The notes beneath the pieces were generated by a model. The model was not told the origin of the DNA and made no database searches. It was given only the letters and a program-made list of their open reading frames with translations. 51,632 nt of DNA. Origin: an uncultured Aeromonadaceae bacterium. GTDB taxonomy: Bacteria; Pseudomonadota; Gammaproteobacteria; Enterobacterales; Aeromonadaceae. The position numbers and the translations under genes are program-made. Positions 16,216-25,953 of the stretch are shown one piece after another. Position 1 is the first letter of the stretch, and every line of letters starts with the position of its first letter. The stretch covers positions 1 to 51,632 of the forward strand of contig CAMFKP010000023.1 in assembly GCA_945957385.1 (NCBI GenBank), given 5' to 3'.

Positions 16216-17385
16216 TTAACGCCCTATTTCGACCAGGATTCGCTGAGCAATCCGATCAAGCGGTAACGATTCTGTTGCAATACCGGCTTTGGCAACCGCT
16301 TGAGGCATGCCATAGACCACACACGATGCTTCGTCTTGCGCCCAAATCGTCGAGCCTTGTTCCTTTAAAAGACGCGCACCGTCTCGGCCATCAGCCCCCA
16401 TCCCTGTCAACACCATCGCCAGCACCTTGTCGCCATAACTCTTTGCCAACGATGCAAACGTGATATCAACGCAAGGCTTGTAATTTACTTTGTCATTACC
16501 TTCGATGATTCGGATACGCGCACTACCCGCTCGCCCCTCTAGCATCATTTGCTTTCCACCAGGTGCTAAATAAGCACAGCCGGCCTTGAGCGTGTCGCCG
16601 TCTTCGGCCTCTTTCACCGATATTTTGCATAACCCATTTAGACGGGCCGCAAAAGCCGAGGTGAATGTTGCTGGCATATGTTGAATCAGTAAGATCGGAT
16701 ACGGAAAATCTGCTGGTAGCTGCGTTAACACCGTTTGCAGCGCAACCGGACCGCCAGTGGAAGTACCAATAGCTAATAACTGATAAGTCTTACCGCTCTT
16801 CTTGAAAACCGGATTTGCCGCAGTAATTGATGTGTTTGGTGAATGGGCTGATCCCAAACGTTCAGTCAGGCCAGACGTCGGACGAACAGGTCTCTGATTG
16901 GATACAGCAGGTGCTGGCGCATTGGTCGCCCCACCGAATACGGTGTTCGTCACAGTTGCCGAGGGGCGTGGAGATGACATAAATAGCCGTCGTCTGGCGA
17001 TAGCCTTTACGCGTTGCTGCAACAGTTTGGTTGCTTCTTCTTTATCTCTGGCAATATCTTCAAATTTCTTGGGTAAGAAATCCAAAGCACCGGCATCTAG
17101 CGCATCCAGTGTTGCTTTTGCGCCATCATTCGTCAGCGAAGAAAACATCAGAATCGGCGTTGGATTTTTGGCCATTATTTCCCTAACAGCCGAAATGCCA
17201 TCTAATACTGGCATTTCAATATCCATCGTGATGACATCAGGCTGCAACTTAAGCGCCTTTTCAATTGCCTCACGGCCATTCTGTGCGGTATCAATGACTT
17301 CAAGCGTCGGATCCTGATTAATGATCTCGGTCACCCGGCGTCGGAAAAAGCTTGAATCGTCTACAACTAATACCTTTACAGCCAT
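16216..17385 (-). CDS. cheB: Chemoreceptor methylesterase / deamidase CheB
   Basis: 389 residues. The N-terminal receiver domain has the acidic pair VVDDSS and phospho-acceptor Asp55 (ITMDIEMP). A linker (about 135-195) leads to the methylesterase domain with catalytic Ser209 (IGTSTGGP), His236 ([16 protein letters not shown]) and Asp332 ([10 protein letters not shown]). When phosphorylated by CheA it removes methyl groups from chemoreceptors for adaptation. No cheR is present in this window. It is 21 bases downstream of cheA. Confidence 0.96.
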   Translation of the reverse strand: MAVKVLVVDDSSFFRRRVTEIINQDPTLEVIDTAQNGREAIEKALKLQPDVITMDIEMPVLDGISAVREIMAKNPTPILMFSSLTNDGAKATLDALDAGALDFLPKKFEDIARDKEEATKLLQQRVKAIARRRLFMSSPRPSATVTNTVFGGATNAPAPAVSNQRPVRPTSGLTERLGSAHSPNTSITAANPVFKKSGKTYQLLAIGTSTGGPVALQTVLTQLPADFPYPILLIQHMPATFTSAFAARLNGLCKISVKEAEDGDTLKAGCAYLAPGGKQMMLEGRAGSARIRIIEGNDKVNYKPCVDITFASLAKSYGDKVLAMVLTGMGADGRDGARLLKEQGSTIWAQDEASCVVYGMPQAVAKAGIATESLPLDRIAQRILVEIGR

Positions 17386-17406
17386 CGTGTTCTCGTTCTC
17401 TTTGTA

Positions 17407-19470
17407 TTAACGGCGTCGAGCATAAGCCTTCAGCAAATTAGGAACATCCAGAATCAGGGCAATGCCTCCGTCACTGGTGATCGTGGCGCCAGCCATACCC
17501 GGCGTCCCATGCAGAAGCTTATCCAATGGTTTGATCACCACCTCTTCCTGCCCGATCAAATTATCAACAACGAAACCGACTTGCTGGGTCCCAATTTGGA
17601 CAATAACGACATGCCCCTGTTCTTTTCGATGAGCACCTTTGCGCGCGCCACGGATAAGCCAGTCCTGCAAATAGAACAATGGAATTGCCTTATCACGAAC
17701 AATGATAGTCAATTGACCATCCACCATTTTTGAACGCGTCAAATCAAGGTGGAATATTTCATTCACACTTGTCAGCGGAAGAGCAAATGTTTGCTGCCCG
17801 ACCTCAACCATTAAGGTGGGTAATATCGCCAGCGTCAGTGGGACTTTAATTTCAAGGCGAGTCCCCACCCCCTGCTCAGAGTGAATTCTTATGGAGCCAT
17901 TAAGTTGGGAAATACTGGTTTTCACCACATCCATCCCGACTCCACGCCCTGAAATATCGGATATTTCCTGCTTGGTGGAAAAACCAGGAGCAAAAATGAG
18001 GTTGTAGGCTTCGGTATCACTCATCCTGGCCGCTTGCTCAGCGTCCAGAACACCGCGTTTAATAGCAATGGACTTGAGTTTCTCAGGATCCATCCCTGCG
18101 CCATCATCTTCAATCAACAACAGGATGTGATCGCCTTCCTGCGAAGCACTGAGACGAATAGTACCTACCTTGGACTTACCAGCCTTCGTACGGACATCAG
18201 GTAGTTCAATCCCATGGTCACAAGAATTTCTGACAAGGTGAACCATGGGGTCAGCTAGAGCCTCAACCAGGTTTTTATCCAAATCAGTATCTTCACCTTC
18301 CATAACCAAGTTGATTTCTTTCTTCAGGCTTCGCGCCAAGTCCCGGACGACACGAGGAAAACGACCAAAAACCTTTTTGATCGGTTGCATACGCGTCTTC
18401 ATCACTGCGCCTTGCAAATCTGCAGTAACGACATCCAAATTAGCAACAGCCTTGGACATCTCTTCGTTATTGCTAGCAACACCCAGGCTAACCAAGCGAT
18501 TACGGACTAGAACTAGTTCACCAACCATATTCATAATGACGTCCAAGGTGCGGGTATCAACACGCACCGTAGTCTCATTCTGAACTTGCTGCTGGGAACT
18601 TGTGGCCGCCGCTGGAGACGCTTTTGCGGAAACAGCAATAACCGATTTTTCCTGTTCATCGACATTATCCACGTCAGAAACAGGAGCTTTACTCGGTGCT
18701 TTGCCTTTTCCATGCAACTGATCTAAGAGTGCCTCAAATTCATCATCGTTAATCAGAGCATCCGCCTCCGACTGTGCCTGGGTCATATGTTGACCAACAG
18801 AGTCAGGGATCCCTTTGTGCTTGCCGTGACCATGGAGCTGATCAAGTAAGGCCTCAAATTCATCATCAGTGATATCACCACCTGACTCAGAAGGCGCAGA
18901 AGTTGAACTAGCTGGCGACTTACCGACACCATGCAACTCATCCAGCAGGCGGTCGAACTCATCCTGGGTAATATCATCGATGGAGGATGTAGAAGTTGAT
19001 ACAGGAGCCGGTTGAGAGACTGGCTTTATTGCTTCTACCGGCTTAACTTTTGTGGTTTTAGCCGCAATATCATCTGCACTGGCAGGAGCGCTAAGGTGAT
19101 GAAGTGCATCCAACAATGCTGGCGACGCAGGTTCTAGCGGCTCACGATTTTGAACATGCGCAAACATCTCGTTAATCGTATCCAATGCCTGCAAGATGAC
19201 GTCCATTAATTCCGAATCAACGTGACGCCCTCCATTTCGCAAGGTATCGAATACGTTTTCAGCACCGTGGCATGCATCAACCAACTCGGTCAATGACAAA
19301 AAACCAGCGCCACCCTTAACAGTGTGGAAACCGCGGAAGATCGCGTTCAACAACTCACGATCATCTGGCCGCTTCTCCAGCTCAACCAACTGCTCAGATA
19401 GCTGCTCTAGAATCTCCGAGGCCTCGACTAAAAAATCCTGCAGGATGTCCTCATCAACTTCGTAGCCCAT
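17407..19470 (-). CDS. cheA: Chemotaxis histidine kinase CheA
   Basis: 687 residues. Domains: HPt P1 with phospho-accepting His49 (FRGFHTVKGGAGF); a long linker (about 130-300); dimerisation P3 (about 300-360); ATPase P4 with VRNSCDHGIE, DDGAGMD and GRGVGMDVV; and CheW-like P5 (about 545-685). In place of a clear folded P2 domain the linker holds three copies of a D-[ED]-F-x-x-L-L-D-x-L-H-G-x-G-K motif, at about 165-184, 199-217 and 239-257. They resemble the FliM N-terminal CheY-binding peptide. CheA phosphorylates CheY and CheB in response to receptors. In Vibrio a linker region of CheA (LID) also binds ParP. Confidence 0.96.
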   Translation of the reverse strand: MGYEVDEDILQDFLVEASEILEQLSEQLVELEKRPDDRELLNAIFRGFHTVKGGAGFLSLTELVDACHGAENVFDTLRNGGRHVDSELMDVILQALDTINEMFAHVQNREPLEPASPALLDALHHLSAPASADDIAAKTTKVKPVEAIKPVSQPAPVSTSTSSIDDITQDEFDRLLDELHGVGKSPASSTSAPSESGGDITDDEFEALLDQLHGHGKHKGIPDSVGQHMTQAQSEADALINDDEFEALLDQLHGKGKAPSKAPVSDVDNVDEQEKSVIAVSAKASPAAATSSQQQVQNETTVRVDTRTLDVIMNMVGELVLVRNRLVSLGVASNNEEMSKAVANLDVVTADLQGAVMKTRMQPIKKVFGRFPRVVRDLARSLKKEINLVMEGEDTDLDKNLVEALADPMVHLVRNSCDHGIELPDVRTKAGKSKVGTIRLSASQEGDHILLLIEDDGAGMDPEKLKSIAIKRGVLDAEQAARMSDTEAYNLIFAPGFSTKQEISDISGRGVGMDVVKTSISQLNGSIRIHSEQGVGTRLEIKVPLTLAILPTLMVEVGQQTFALPLTSVNEIFHLDLTRSKMVDGQLTIIVRDKAIPLFYLQDWLIRGARKGAHRKEQGHVVIVQIGTQQVGFVVDNLIGQEEVVIKPLDKLLHGTPGMAGATITSDGGIALILDVPNLLKAYARRR
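18700..18978 (-). repeat. Three FliM-like peptide repeats within cheA
   Basis: The three units TQDEFDRLLDELHGVGK, TDDEFEALLDQLHGHGK and NDDEFEALLDQLHGKGK are separated by Ser-, Pro- and Ala-rich spacers of unequal length (14 and 21 residues). The N-terminus of FliM in this same window reads LTQDEIDALLHGVDE. The repeats are inside a protein gene, not a DNA-level tandem repeat. Confidence 0.85.
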
Positions 19471-19481
19471 TCTTTACTCCC

Positions 19482-20219
19482 TCAGAAACCTAAACTTGAT
19501 AACAGGTCATCCACATCGTCCTGGCTCTGCACCACATCCGTACGGGCTTCCTTATTGATGATGGGTCCTTCGACTGCAATGTCCCGGTTTTTTTCAATAG
19601 GAGCCTCAACGACTTGTTCAGGCTCTCCAAACACGGTCAACATCTCGACTAGTTTTGACTCGACCTCTTGAACCAAAGTAATAACCCGTCGGATCATCTG
19701 ACCAGTAAGATCCTGAAAATCCTGAGCCATCAAAATTTCGGTTAACAGCTCCCGCAACTGATTGGCATCGCTCTCCGACTGTCGAATCATGCGATCGAGA
19801 CGATGGCACAACTCTTTGAAACTGTTCAGCTCAATCCGTCTGGTCATCAACGCATCCCAAGCCGGAAGAATATCCATAATCTGCTGACTCAACTGACTGG
19901 CCAGAGGCAAGCCCGCATCTACGGCATCCATCGTTCGATTAGCAGCCTTGTCTGTCATACTAATGACATAATTCAGCCGCTCGCGAGCATCAGGGATTTC
20001 CTGAATAGCCAGATCAGGAATTCTGGGATCAAGACGGAACTCCTGTAGCGAGGTATGTAGTTGACGCGTTAAATGACCTACTCGGGCAAACAGTTCACTC
20101 GCATTGGGAATGCAGATATCAGCCAATAACTCATTTGCAGCCGATTGATCTCCTCGCTCAAGATGGGTAACAAGCAATTTGGCTTGTTCAAGGTTGATCA
20201 ACGGCACCTTGACTTTCAT
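19482..20219 (-). CDS. cheZ: CheY-P phosphatase CheZ
   Basis: 245 residues, all helical. The catalytic stretch AQDFQDLTGQ (about 165-174) carries the glutamine that activates the water in CheY-P hydrolysis, and the C-terminal peptide (DDVDDLLSSLGF) is the CheY-binding tail. It sits between cheY and cheA, 11 bases ahead of cheA. Identification is secure. Confidence 0.95.
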   Translation of the reverse strand: MKVKVPLINLEQAKLLVTHLERGDQSAANELLADICIPNASELFARVGHLTRQLHTSLQEFRLDPRIPDLAIQEIPDARERLNYVISMTDKAANRTMDAVDAGLPLASQLSQQIMDILPAWDALMTRRIELNSFKELCHRLDRMIRQSESDANQLRELLTEILMAQDFQDLTGQMIRRVITLVQEVESKLVEMLTVFGEPEQVVEAPIEKNRDIAVEGPIINKEARTDVVQSQDDVDDLLSSLGF

Positions 20220-20233
20220 GAGTTATTACTCCG

Positions 20234-20617
20234 TCAGCCAATTCGCTCGAAAATTTTGTCCAGCTTTTCTTTAAGCGTTGCTGCGGTAAAGGGCTTAACG
20301 ATATAGCCATTCACTCCCGCCTGGGCTGCCTCGATTATTTGCTCACGTTTGGCTTCCGCAGTTACCATCAGCACTGGTAAGTGACAGAGCTTTTCATCAG
20401 CACGAATCGCTTTTAACAAATCGATGCCCTGCATACCGGGCATGTTCCAGTCTGTAACCACAAACTCGAAATCACCATTTTTCAGCATAGGGAGAGCTGT
20501 GTTGCCATCGTCAGCCTCGTGGGTATTGTTAAAGCCGAGGTCACGAAGCAAGTTTTTGATTATCCGGCGCATTGTTGAGAAATCATCAACAATGAGGATT
20601 TTCATGTTCTTATCCAA
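20234..20617 (-). CDS. cheY: Chemotaxis response regulator CheY
   Basis: 127 residues, a single receiver domain: [13 protein letters not shown], phospho-acceptor Asp56 ([11 protein letters not shown]), Thr of [10 protein letters not shown] and Lys of VKPF. CheY-P binds FliM to change motor rotation. The start is a TTG at 20617: AGGAGGG stands at the right distance for it, while ATG 20605 is too far away, and Vibrio CheY has the same short extension (NKNMKIL). It is the first gene after the 112-base gap following fliA. Confidence 0.94.
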   Translation of the reverse strand: MDKNMKILIVDDFSTMRRIIKNLLRDLGFNNTHEADDGNTALPMLKNGDFEFVVTDWNMPGMQGIDLLKAIRADEKLCHLPVLMVTAEAKREQIIEAAQAGVNGYIVKPFTAATLKEKLDKIFERIG

Positions 20618-20633
20618 AATACCCTCCTAAGGT

Positions 20634-20711
20634 GACTGCAGAACGCAGTCCTAACTTATTCTGTTTATAGCGATATTGTTTTTATTATGCATCACACTCA
20701 GCCATGAGTGT
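20634..20711. promoter_or_regulatory. Two inverted repeats in the fliA-cheY gap
   Basis: GACTGC / GCAGTC (20634-20650, 5-base loop) lies just upstream of the cheY ribosome site and ACACTCA / TGAGTGT (20694-20711, 4-base loop) follows the fliA stop on the minus strand. Neither is followed by a clear T-tract, so they may be mRNA-processing or attenuation structures rather than terminators. I see no matching sigma-28 promoter. Confidence 0.35.
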
Positions 20712-20729
20712 AGACAAGCATATGTGCTG

Positions 20730-21449
20730 TCAGTACCAATCTTTCATTTTGGCTCTTAGTCGATGCATCGCTTGAGAGTGAATCTGACTCACTCGCGACT
20801 CACTCACGTTCAATATTTGACCAATTTCTTTCAAGTTCAGTTCTTCTTCATAGTAAAGCGACAAAACTAGCGCTTCTCTTTCGGGCAAATGGCGAATTCC
20901 TTCAGCCAGGGCTGCCTGGAATTTATCATCAACCACTGAACTGAAGGCAATATTTGCAGACTCGTGCTCTTCAACAGAGTGAATAACATCTTCAGAAACA
21001 CCCAAGTCCTCTATACCAACCAGCCGACCACATGCGGCATCGTTGAGCATCGAATGATATTCATCGAGTGAAACACCCAGTTCAGTCGCAATGTCATTGT
21101 CTCGAGCGTCACGGCCAGAACGTTGTTCTATGGTGACAATAGCATCTGAGATACGGCGACTATTTCGATGAACAGAACGAGGAACCCAATCGCCGCTGCG
21201 GATCTCGTCAATCATGGCTCCGCGGATACGAATTCCTGCATAGGTTTCAAAACTGGCCCCTTTACTACCATCATAGTTTCGAGCCGCCTCCAGCAAGCCG
21301 ATCATGCCGGATTGAAGCAAATCATCCAGTTGCACACTACTTGGCAAGCGCGCCATCAAATGCAGACCAATCCTCTTCACCAGTGGAGCGTAACGTTCTA
21401 CCAGTGTGTTTTGATCCTGATGGCGAACATAGGCTTGGGCTTTATTCAC
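20730..21449 (-). CDS. fliA: Flagellar sigma factor sigma-28 (FliA)
   Basis: 239 residues. Region 2 (DLLQSGMIGLLEAARNYDGSKGASFETYAGIRIRGAMIDE is recognisable over about 42-81, including the core-binding and -10-reading parts), region 3 and region 4 with helix-turn-helix LNLKEIGQILNVSESRVSQIHSQAM. It directs RNA polymerase to late flagellar and chemotaxis promoters and is held by the anti-sigma factor FlgM, not in this window. GTG start; the first eight bases overlap the end of flhG, implying coupled translation. Confidence 0.96.
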   Translation of the reverse strand: MNKAQAYVRHQDQNTLVERYAPLVKRIGLHLMARLPSSVQLDDLLQSGMIGLLEAARNYDGSKGASFETYAGIRIRGAMIDEIRSGDWVPRSVHRNSRRISDAIVTIEQRSGRDARDNDIATELGVSLDEYHSMLNDAACGRLVGIEDLGVSEDVIHSVEEHESANIAFSSVVDDKFQAALAEGIRHLPEREALVLSLYYEEELNLKEIGQILNVSESRVSQIHSQAMHRLRAKMKDWY

Positions 21450-22329
21450 TAATAGTGTCCTGAACTACATTATTGGCTTTATGTAATAGTGTCTCGATAA
21501 AGAATTCCAGATGCCCCCCTGGTTGATGGGGGATTGGCCATCCCGAGGCTTTGTTTGCTAGCGCACGAAATGCCAGTGACGCAGGTGACTTGGGAAACGC
21601 ATCCACAATCACTTTCTGTTTTTTCACCGCCTGTCTGACATTATTGTCATACGGAATGCAGGCTACCAATTCCAATGATGCATCTAAAAAACGGTCGGTA
21701 ACTCGGGTAAGCTTGCTAAATAGTTCCTGCCCCTCACGAAGACTGCGCACCATATTCGCAACCACTTTGAAACGAAAAACGCCGTACTCACGCGACAATA
21801 ACTTGATCAGGGCATACGCATCTGTGATAGAGGTAGGCTCATCACACACCACCACAAGAATATCTTGTGCCGCTCTTGCAAAGCTCAGCACCATGTCAGA
21901 AATACCTGCAGCCGTATCGACCAAAAGCACATCAATGGTCGTTTTCATATCGCTGAAAGCACGAATCAGACCGGCGTGCTGTGCAGGGGTCAGTTCAACC
22001 ATAGATTGCGTGCCAGACGTAGCCGGTATGATCATCAGCCCATAAGGCCCCTCGACAATAATATCGTCGAGAGTGCACTCGCCAGATAGCACATGCGACA
22101 AATTTTTCTGGACTCGCAGACCGAGCATGACGTCAATGTTGGCTAGCCCCAAGTCTGCATCCAGCAGTAAGACTCGCTTACCCTGTGCCGCCATCGCAAC
22201 AGCCATATTAAGTGTCACGTTCGACTTACCAACCCCGCCTTTACCACCGGTAACGGTAATAACTTTTACGCGACTCCCCTGACGCATTTTTCTCAGCCCC
22301 TGAGCTTGATCGAGATTGCTGTTATTCAT
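21442..22329 (-). CDS. flhG: Flagellar number regulator FlhG (FleN), MinD-like ATPase
   Basis: 295 residues. The N-terminal DQAQGLR (7-13) is the motif that stimulates the FlhF GTPase. Then come deviant Walker A GGKGGVGKSN (about 28-37), LLLDADLGLANIDVMLG and VDTAAGISD. In polar flagellates it restricts flagellar number, acting against FlhF and the FlrA/FleQ master regulator. The ATG overlaps the flhF stop by one base. Confidence 0.95.
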   Translation of the reverse strand: MNNSNLDQAQGLRKMRQGSRVKVITVTGGKGGVGKSNVTLNMAVAMAAQGKRVLLLDADLGLANIDVMLGLRVQKNLSHVLSGECTLDDIIVEGPYGLMIIPATSGTQSMVELTPAQHAGLIRAFSDMKTTIDVLLVDTAAGISDMVLSFARAAQDILVVVCDEPTSITDAYALIKLLSREYGVFRFKVVANMVRSLREGQELFSKLTRVTDRFLDASLELVACIPYDNNVRQAVKKQKVIVDAFPKSPASLAFRALANKASGWPIPHQPGGHLEFFIETLLHKANNVVQDTISE

Positions 22330-23717
22330 TATTTATAAAACTCCATATGCTCGGCATGCTCGCTGTCCTGGCCCCAGAAGTGCGTTTCGGCACTGTCCTG
22401 CTCCAGCTGACGCAAAGTCATCTCTACCAGTTCGCTGGCTCTGGCGGTTTGAAGGTCTTCGGGAACCCGCTGGCCGTCGGTTATATAGCTGATGGGTAAA
22501 TTGTTACGAATACACATGCCCATCACCTCAGCCAGATTCAGACTTTCATCCAGCTTGGTCAAAATACAACCACTCAATGGGACGCGTCGGAAGTGCTCAT
22601 AGGCTTCCTGCAACACCCGGCGCTGAGAGGTGGCAGGCAATACCAGATAATTGCGAATACGAACCTTGGCATTCTTGACCAATGTGTCCAACTGCTCAGT
22701 CAGACGAACATCACGCTGCCCCATGCCGGCGGTATCGATTAACACCAGACGCCGATTGCGTAACTGATAGAGAGCACTGGAAAGCTCTTCGACACTGCCG
22801 ACGGTTTTGACGACACAGCCCATGATGCGACCGTATGTCTGTAGCTGCTCATGGGCACCGATCCGATAATGATCGGTTGTAATCAATGCCACTTGGTCCG
22901 GCCCATATTTCATCGCAAATCGTGCAGCCAACTTGGCAATCGTCGTGGTTTTACCCACGCCGGTTGGCCCTAACAACGCAACGGCACCACCGTGACGTAA
23001 GATATCGTCATCACCGGTTTTTAACTCGGCCACCAGCCCTTCTTTAAGTCGTTGCCATGCTTCATGCAACGAAACCTCTTCTGGTATCAGGCTAGCTAAA
23101 TGCTCCGCATAAGCAGGCTCAAATCCACCCTGCGTCAGCTGTTTGATGATCAAGGCTCGCGTAGGCTCACGACGCTCTACCTCCTGCCACATCAAACCCG
23201 ATACCTGATGTTGTAGCAGTTTACGAATGGAGGCTAATTCAGCACGCATGAATTCAAGTTCGCGTTCACGCGCAGGCGGTGCTGATTTGGCGGCCGGGCT
23301 ACGTCTGACGGTTGGCGCTTCAGGCATTGCCGCTTGCTCAGCCAAGGTTCTGGGACCGGCATCAAACATCATTGCAGGAGCAGACTCATGAACCTGTTGC
23401 TGACGCGCTAACAAGGCAGAGAGGCTATCAGGAAAACTCTCCTGCATTTGCGCGTCACTCTTTTGACTAAAAGCAAATCCGGATGCTGTTTTGGGCTCTT
23501 GAACCTGGCGTTGTGTCGTTAAATTGACGCTGTCATCGCGCAGCTCGCGACGGCTTTCTGACTCTTTGGTGGCGGGTTGGTAATCGACCGCAGCAACGAT
23601 CTCAATCCCACCAGACACCTTCTTATTGGACATGATGACAGCATCAGGTCCCAGCACCTCTTTGACTTCCGCCAGCGCCGTTCGCATATCTTTGGCAAAA
23701 AAACGTTTTATCTTCAC
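22329..23717 (-). CDS. flhF: Flagellar polar-placement GTPase FlhF
   Basis: 462 residues. A short basic N-terminal B domain (MKIKRFFAKDMRTAL), a variable linker (about 50-150), a helical N domain and an SRP-type GTPase G domain with P-loop GPTGVGKTTT (250-259), LIDTAGMGQRD and TKLDES. It marks the cell pole where the flagellum is built and recruits FliF. It starts 18 bases after flhA and ends in the flhG start. Confidence 0.95.
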   Translation of the reverse strand: MKIKRFFAKDMRTALAEVKEVLGPDAVIMSNKKVSGGIEIVAAVDYQPATKESESRRELRDDSVNLTTQRQVQEPKTASGFAFSQKSDAQMQESFPDSLSALLARQQQVHESAPAMMFDAGPRTLAEQAAMPEAPTVRRSPAAKSAPPARERELEFMRAELASIRKLLQHQVSGLMWQEVERREPTRALIIKQLTQGGFEPAYAEHLASLIPEEVSLHEAWQRLKEGLVAELKTGDDDILRHGGAVALLGPTGVGKTTTIAKLAARFAMKYGPDQVALITTDHYRIGAHEQLQTYGRIMGCVVKTVGSVEELSSALYQLRNRRLVLIDTAGMGQRDVRLTEQLDTLVKNAKVRIRNYLVLPATSQRRVLQEAYEHFRRVPLSGCILTKLDESLNLAEVMGMCIRNNLPISYITDGQRVPEDLQTARASELVEMTLRQLEQDSAETHFWGQDSEHAEHMEFYK

Positions 23718-23735
23718 CTGATTCCTCCGGCGTCA

Positions 23736-25841
23736 TTATTGCTGACCGACGGCACTAACGATGCGGATCTGCTTATCGTCAGGCACTTCCTGATAGGAGA
23801 GTACACGCAAACCAGGAATCGCATTTTTAACAAAGCGAGCCAATGTTGAACGCAATACTCCGGATGTCAGCAATATGGCTGGCTGTCCCTCTAATTCCTG
23901 TCGCTGAGTCGCTTCGGTTAACGAACGCTGCATACGCTCGGCTAACCCGGGCTCGATTCCGGCCCCCTCAGCCCCTCCAGCTTGCAGGGACTGATGCAAT
24001 ATGCGTTCCAAATCAGGTGCTAATGTAATGACCGGGATCACGGGCTCACCACCCACGATATCCTGAACAATCAGGCGGCGCAGTGCGATTCGACAGGCTG
24101 CAGTCAATACATCGGGATCCTGGCTGCGAGGAGCATATTCCACCAAAGTTTGCAGCAGAGTCCGCATATCACGTACGGGCACCCCCTCTGTCAACAGATT
24201 TTGCAAGACTTTGGCCAAGGTTCCCAAGCTCATCACACCCGGAATAAGTCCTTCAACCAGCTTAGGTTGCGAACGAGCCACCATGTCCAGCAAGTTCTGA
24301 ACTTCCTCGTGGCCCAAGAGTTGAGCGGCGTGGCTGGAAAGAATTTGGCTCATGTGGGTTGCAATCACGGTCGACGCATCGACGACTGTATAGCCCAAGC
24401 TTTGTGCCTGATCGACTTGCTCTTGAGCAATCCAGACTGCATCCAGGCCAAAAGCGGGATCACGTGTCTCGATCCCCTGTATCTGGCCGAAGACCTGGCC
24501 CGGATTGATTGCCATCTCTCGCTCGTGGTAGACCTCAGACTCACCAACATTCACGCCCATCAGCGTGATGCGATACTGGTTTGGCTGTAGATCGAGGTTA
24601 TCCCTGATATGTACTGGTGGTATAAGAAACCCCAGCTCTTGGGATAACTTTTTGCGCACCCCTTTAATCCGGTTCAACAAGGCGCCCCCCTGACTACGAT
24701 CGACCATCGGGATCAGTCGATAACCGACTTCAAGCCCGATAACATCGACCGGAGAGACATCATCCCAACTCAAATCCTTACTCTGTTCTGCCGGCAAGTT
24801 ACTCTCCACCGGGGCATTGAGCTTGGCCAGTTGGGCCGCCTTTTGCTGTTTGGCCCGTCGCTGAATCCACCATGCTCCGGCGCCGGCCAGACAACCTAGA
24901 CTCAAAAAAGACAGGTGCGGCATGCCAGGAACTAACCCCATTACCACTAAAACACCGGAGGTAATCGCCAAGGATTTGGGATCATCAAACATCTGCCCCA
25001 GGACTACGGTCCCCATATCCTGCTCAGCATTTTGACGTGTGACGATAATGGCGGCCGCAATCGATAGCAGCAAAGATGGGATCTGCGCAACCAGGCCATC
25101 ACCAATCGTCAGCAGGGTATAAATACGGGTGGCATCAGAAAAAGCGAGACCATGCTGCGCCATACCGATAATGAAGCCGCCAATGATGTTGATGAACAGG
25201 ATCATGATCCCTGCCACCGCATCCCCTTTGACGAATTTGGAGGCACCATCCATAGAACCGTAAAAATCGGCCTCCGCCGTCACATCCTGACGCCGCCGTT
25301 TAGCTTCATCTTGGTTAATCAAGCCGGCATTGAGATCCGCATCTATCGCCATTTGCTTACCTGGCATAGCGTCCAAGGTAAAACGGGCACTCACCTCAGA
25401 AATACGCCCAGCCCCTTTGGTCACGACAACAAAGTTGATGATCATCAAAATGATGAAAACGATCAGACCCACTGCATAGTTGCCGCCTATCACCACGTTG
25501 CCGAATGCCTCGATAACATGACCCGCAGCACCTGGCCCATTATGCCCCTCCAGCAACACCACCCGGGTCGACGCGACGTTCAACGCCAGGCGTAGCAGCG
25601 TTGCAACCAGCAAGATGGTTGGAAAAGCCGCAAAATCCAGAGGCCGCCTGGAATAAATAGCGACCAGCAACACCACCATCGCCAACGCAATGTTGAAGGT
25701 GAACAAAATATCCAGCAGAAAGGCGGGCATCGGCAACACCACCATGCCAAGTGTTGCCAGCACCAGTAATGGCGTGCCAACTCCCTTGTTCAGGAGGCTT
25801 TTGAATTGTCCCAATGAGGCGATTGCGGCTTTTATATCCAT
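23736..25841 (-). CDS. flhA: Flagellar type III export gate protein FlhA
   Basis: 701 residues, normal for FlhA. It has eight predicted membrane helices in the first 330 residues, the conserved FHIPEP-region loop (RFTLDAMPGKQMAIDADLNAG) and a large cytoplasmic domain that docks chaperone-substrate complexes. The reading frame continues upstream to a TTG at 25880, but that would place the start next to the sigma-54 promoter. ATG 25841 (MDIKAAIASLGQFK) fits the family. It heads the operon flhA-flhF-flhG-fliA and probably the che genes. Confidence 0.95.
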   Translation of the reverse strand: MDIKAAIASLGQFKSLLNKGVGTPLLVLATLGMVVLPMPAFLLDILFTFNIALAMVVLLVAIYSRRPLDFAAFPTILLVATLLRLALNVASTRVVLLEGHNGPGAAGHVIEAFGNVVIGGNYAVGLIVFIILMIINFVVVTKGAGRISEVSARFTLDAMPGKQMAIDADLNAGLINQDEAKRRRQDVTAEADFYGSMDGASKFVKGDAVAGIMILFINIIGGFIIGMAQHGLAFSDATRIYTLLTIGDGLVAQIPSLLLSIAAAIIVTRQNAEQDMGTVVLGQMFDDPKSLAITSGVLVVMGLVPGMPHLSFLSLGCLAGAGAWWIQRRAKQQKAAQLAKLNAPVESNLPAEQSKDLSWDDVSPVDVIGLEVGYRLIPMVDRSQGGALLNRIKGVRKKLSQELGFLIPPVHIRDNLDLQPNQYRITLMGVNVGESEVYHEREMAINPGQVFGQIQGIETRDPAFGLDAVWIAQEQVDQAQSLGYTVVDASTVIATHMSQILSSHAAQLLGHEEVQNLLDMVARSQPKLVEGLIPGVMSLGTLAKVLQNLLTEGVPVRDMRTLLQTLVEYAPRSQDPDVLTAACRIALRRLIVQDIVGGEPVIPVITLAPDLERILHQSLQAGGAEGAGIEPGLAERMQRSLTEATQRQELEGQPAILLTSGVLRSTLARFVKNAIPGLRVLSYQEVPDDKQIRIVSAVGQQ

Positions 25842-25875
25842 GGCGATGAAGTCCAGACGGCAGTAGCCACAGACT

Positions 25876-25891
25876 AGCAAAAATTAAGCCA
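25876..25891 (-). promoter_or_regulatory. Sigma-54 promoter of flhA operon
   Basis: On the minus strand TGGCTTAATTTTTGCT has the invariant GG and GC ten bases apart and an otherwise good -12 box (TTGCT). It is 35 bases upstream of the flhA ATG, giving a start point around 25865. This fits a FlrA-activated class II operon. Confidence 0.82.
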
Positions 25892-25953
25892 TTGGTTAAT
25901 GCATTGATTTTGAAAGAGTTTGATAATGACCACAAATGAGTGTCAAAAAGACG

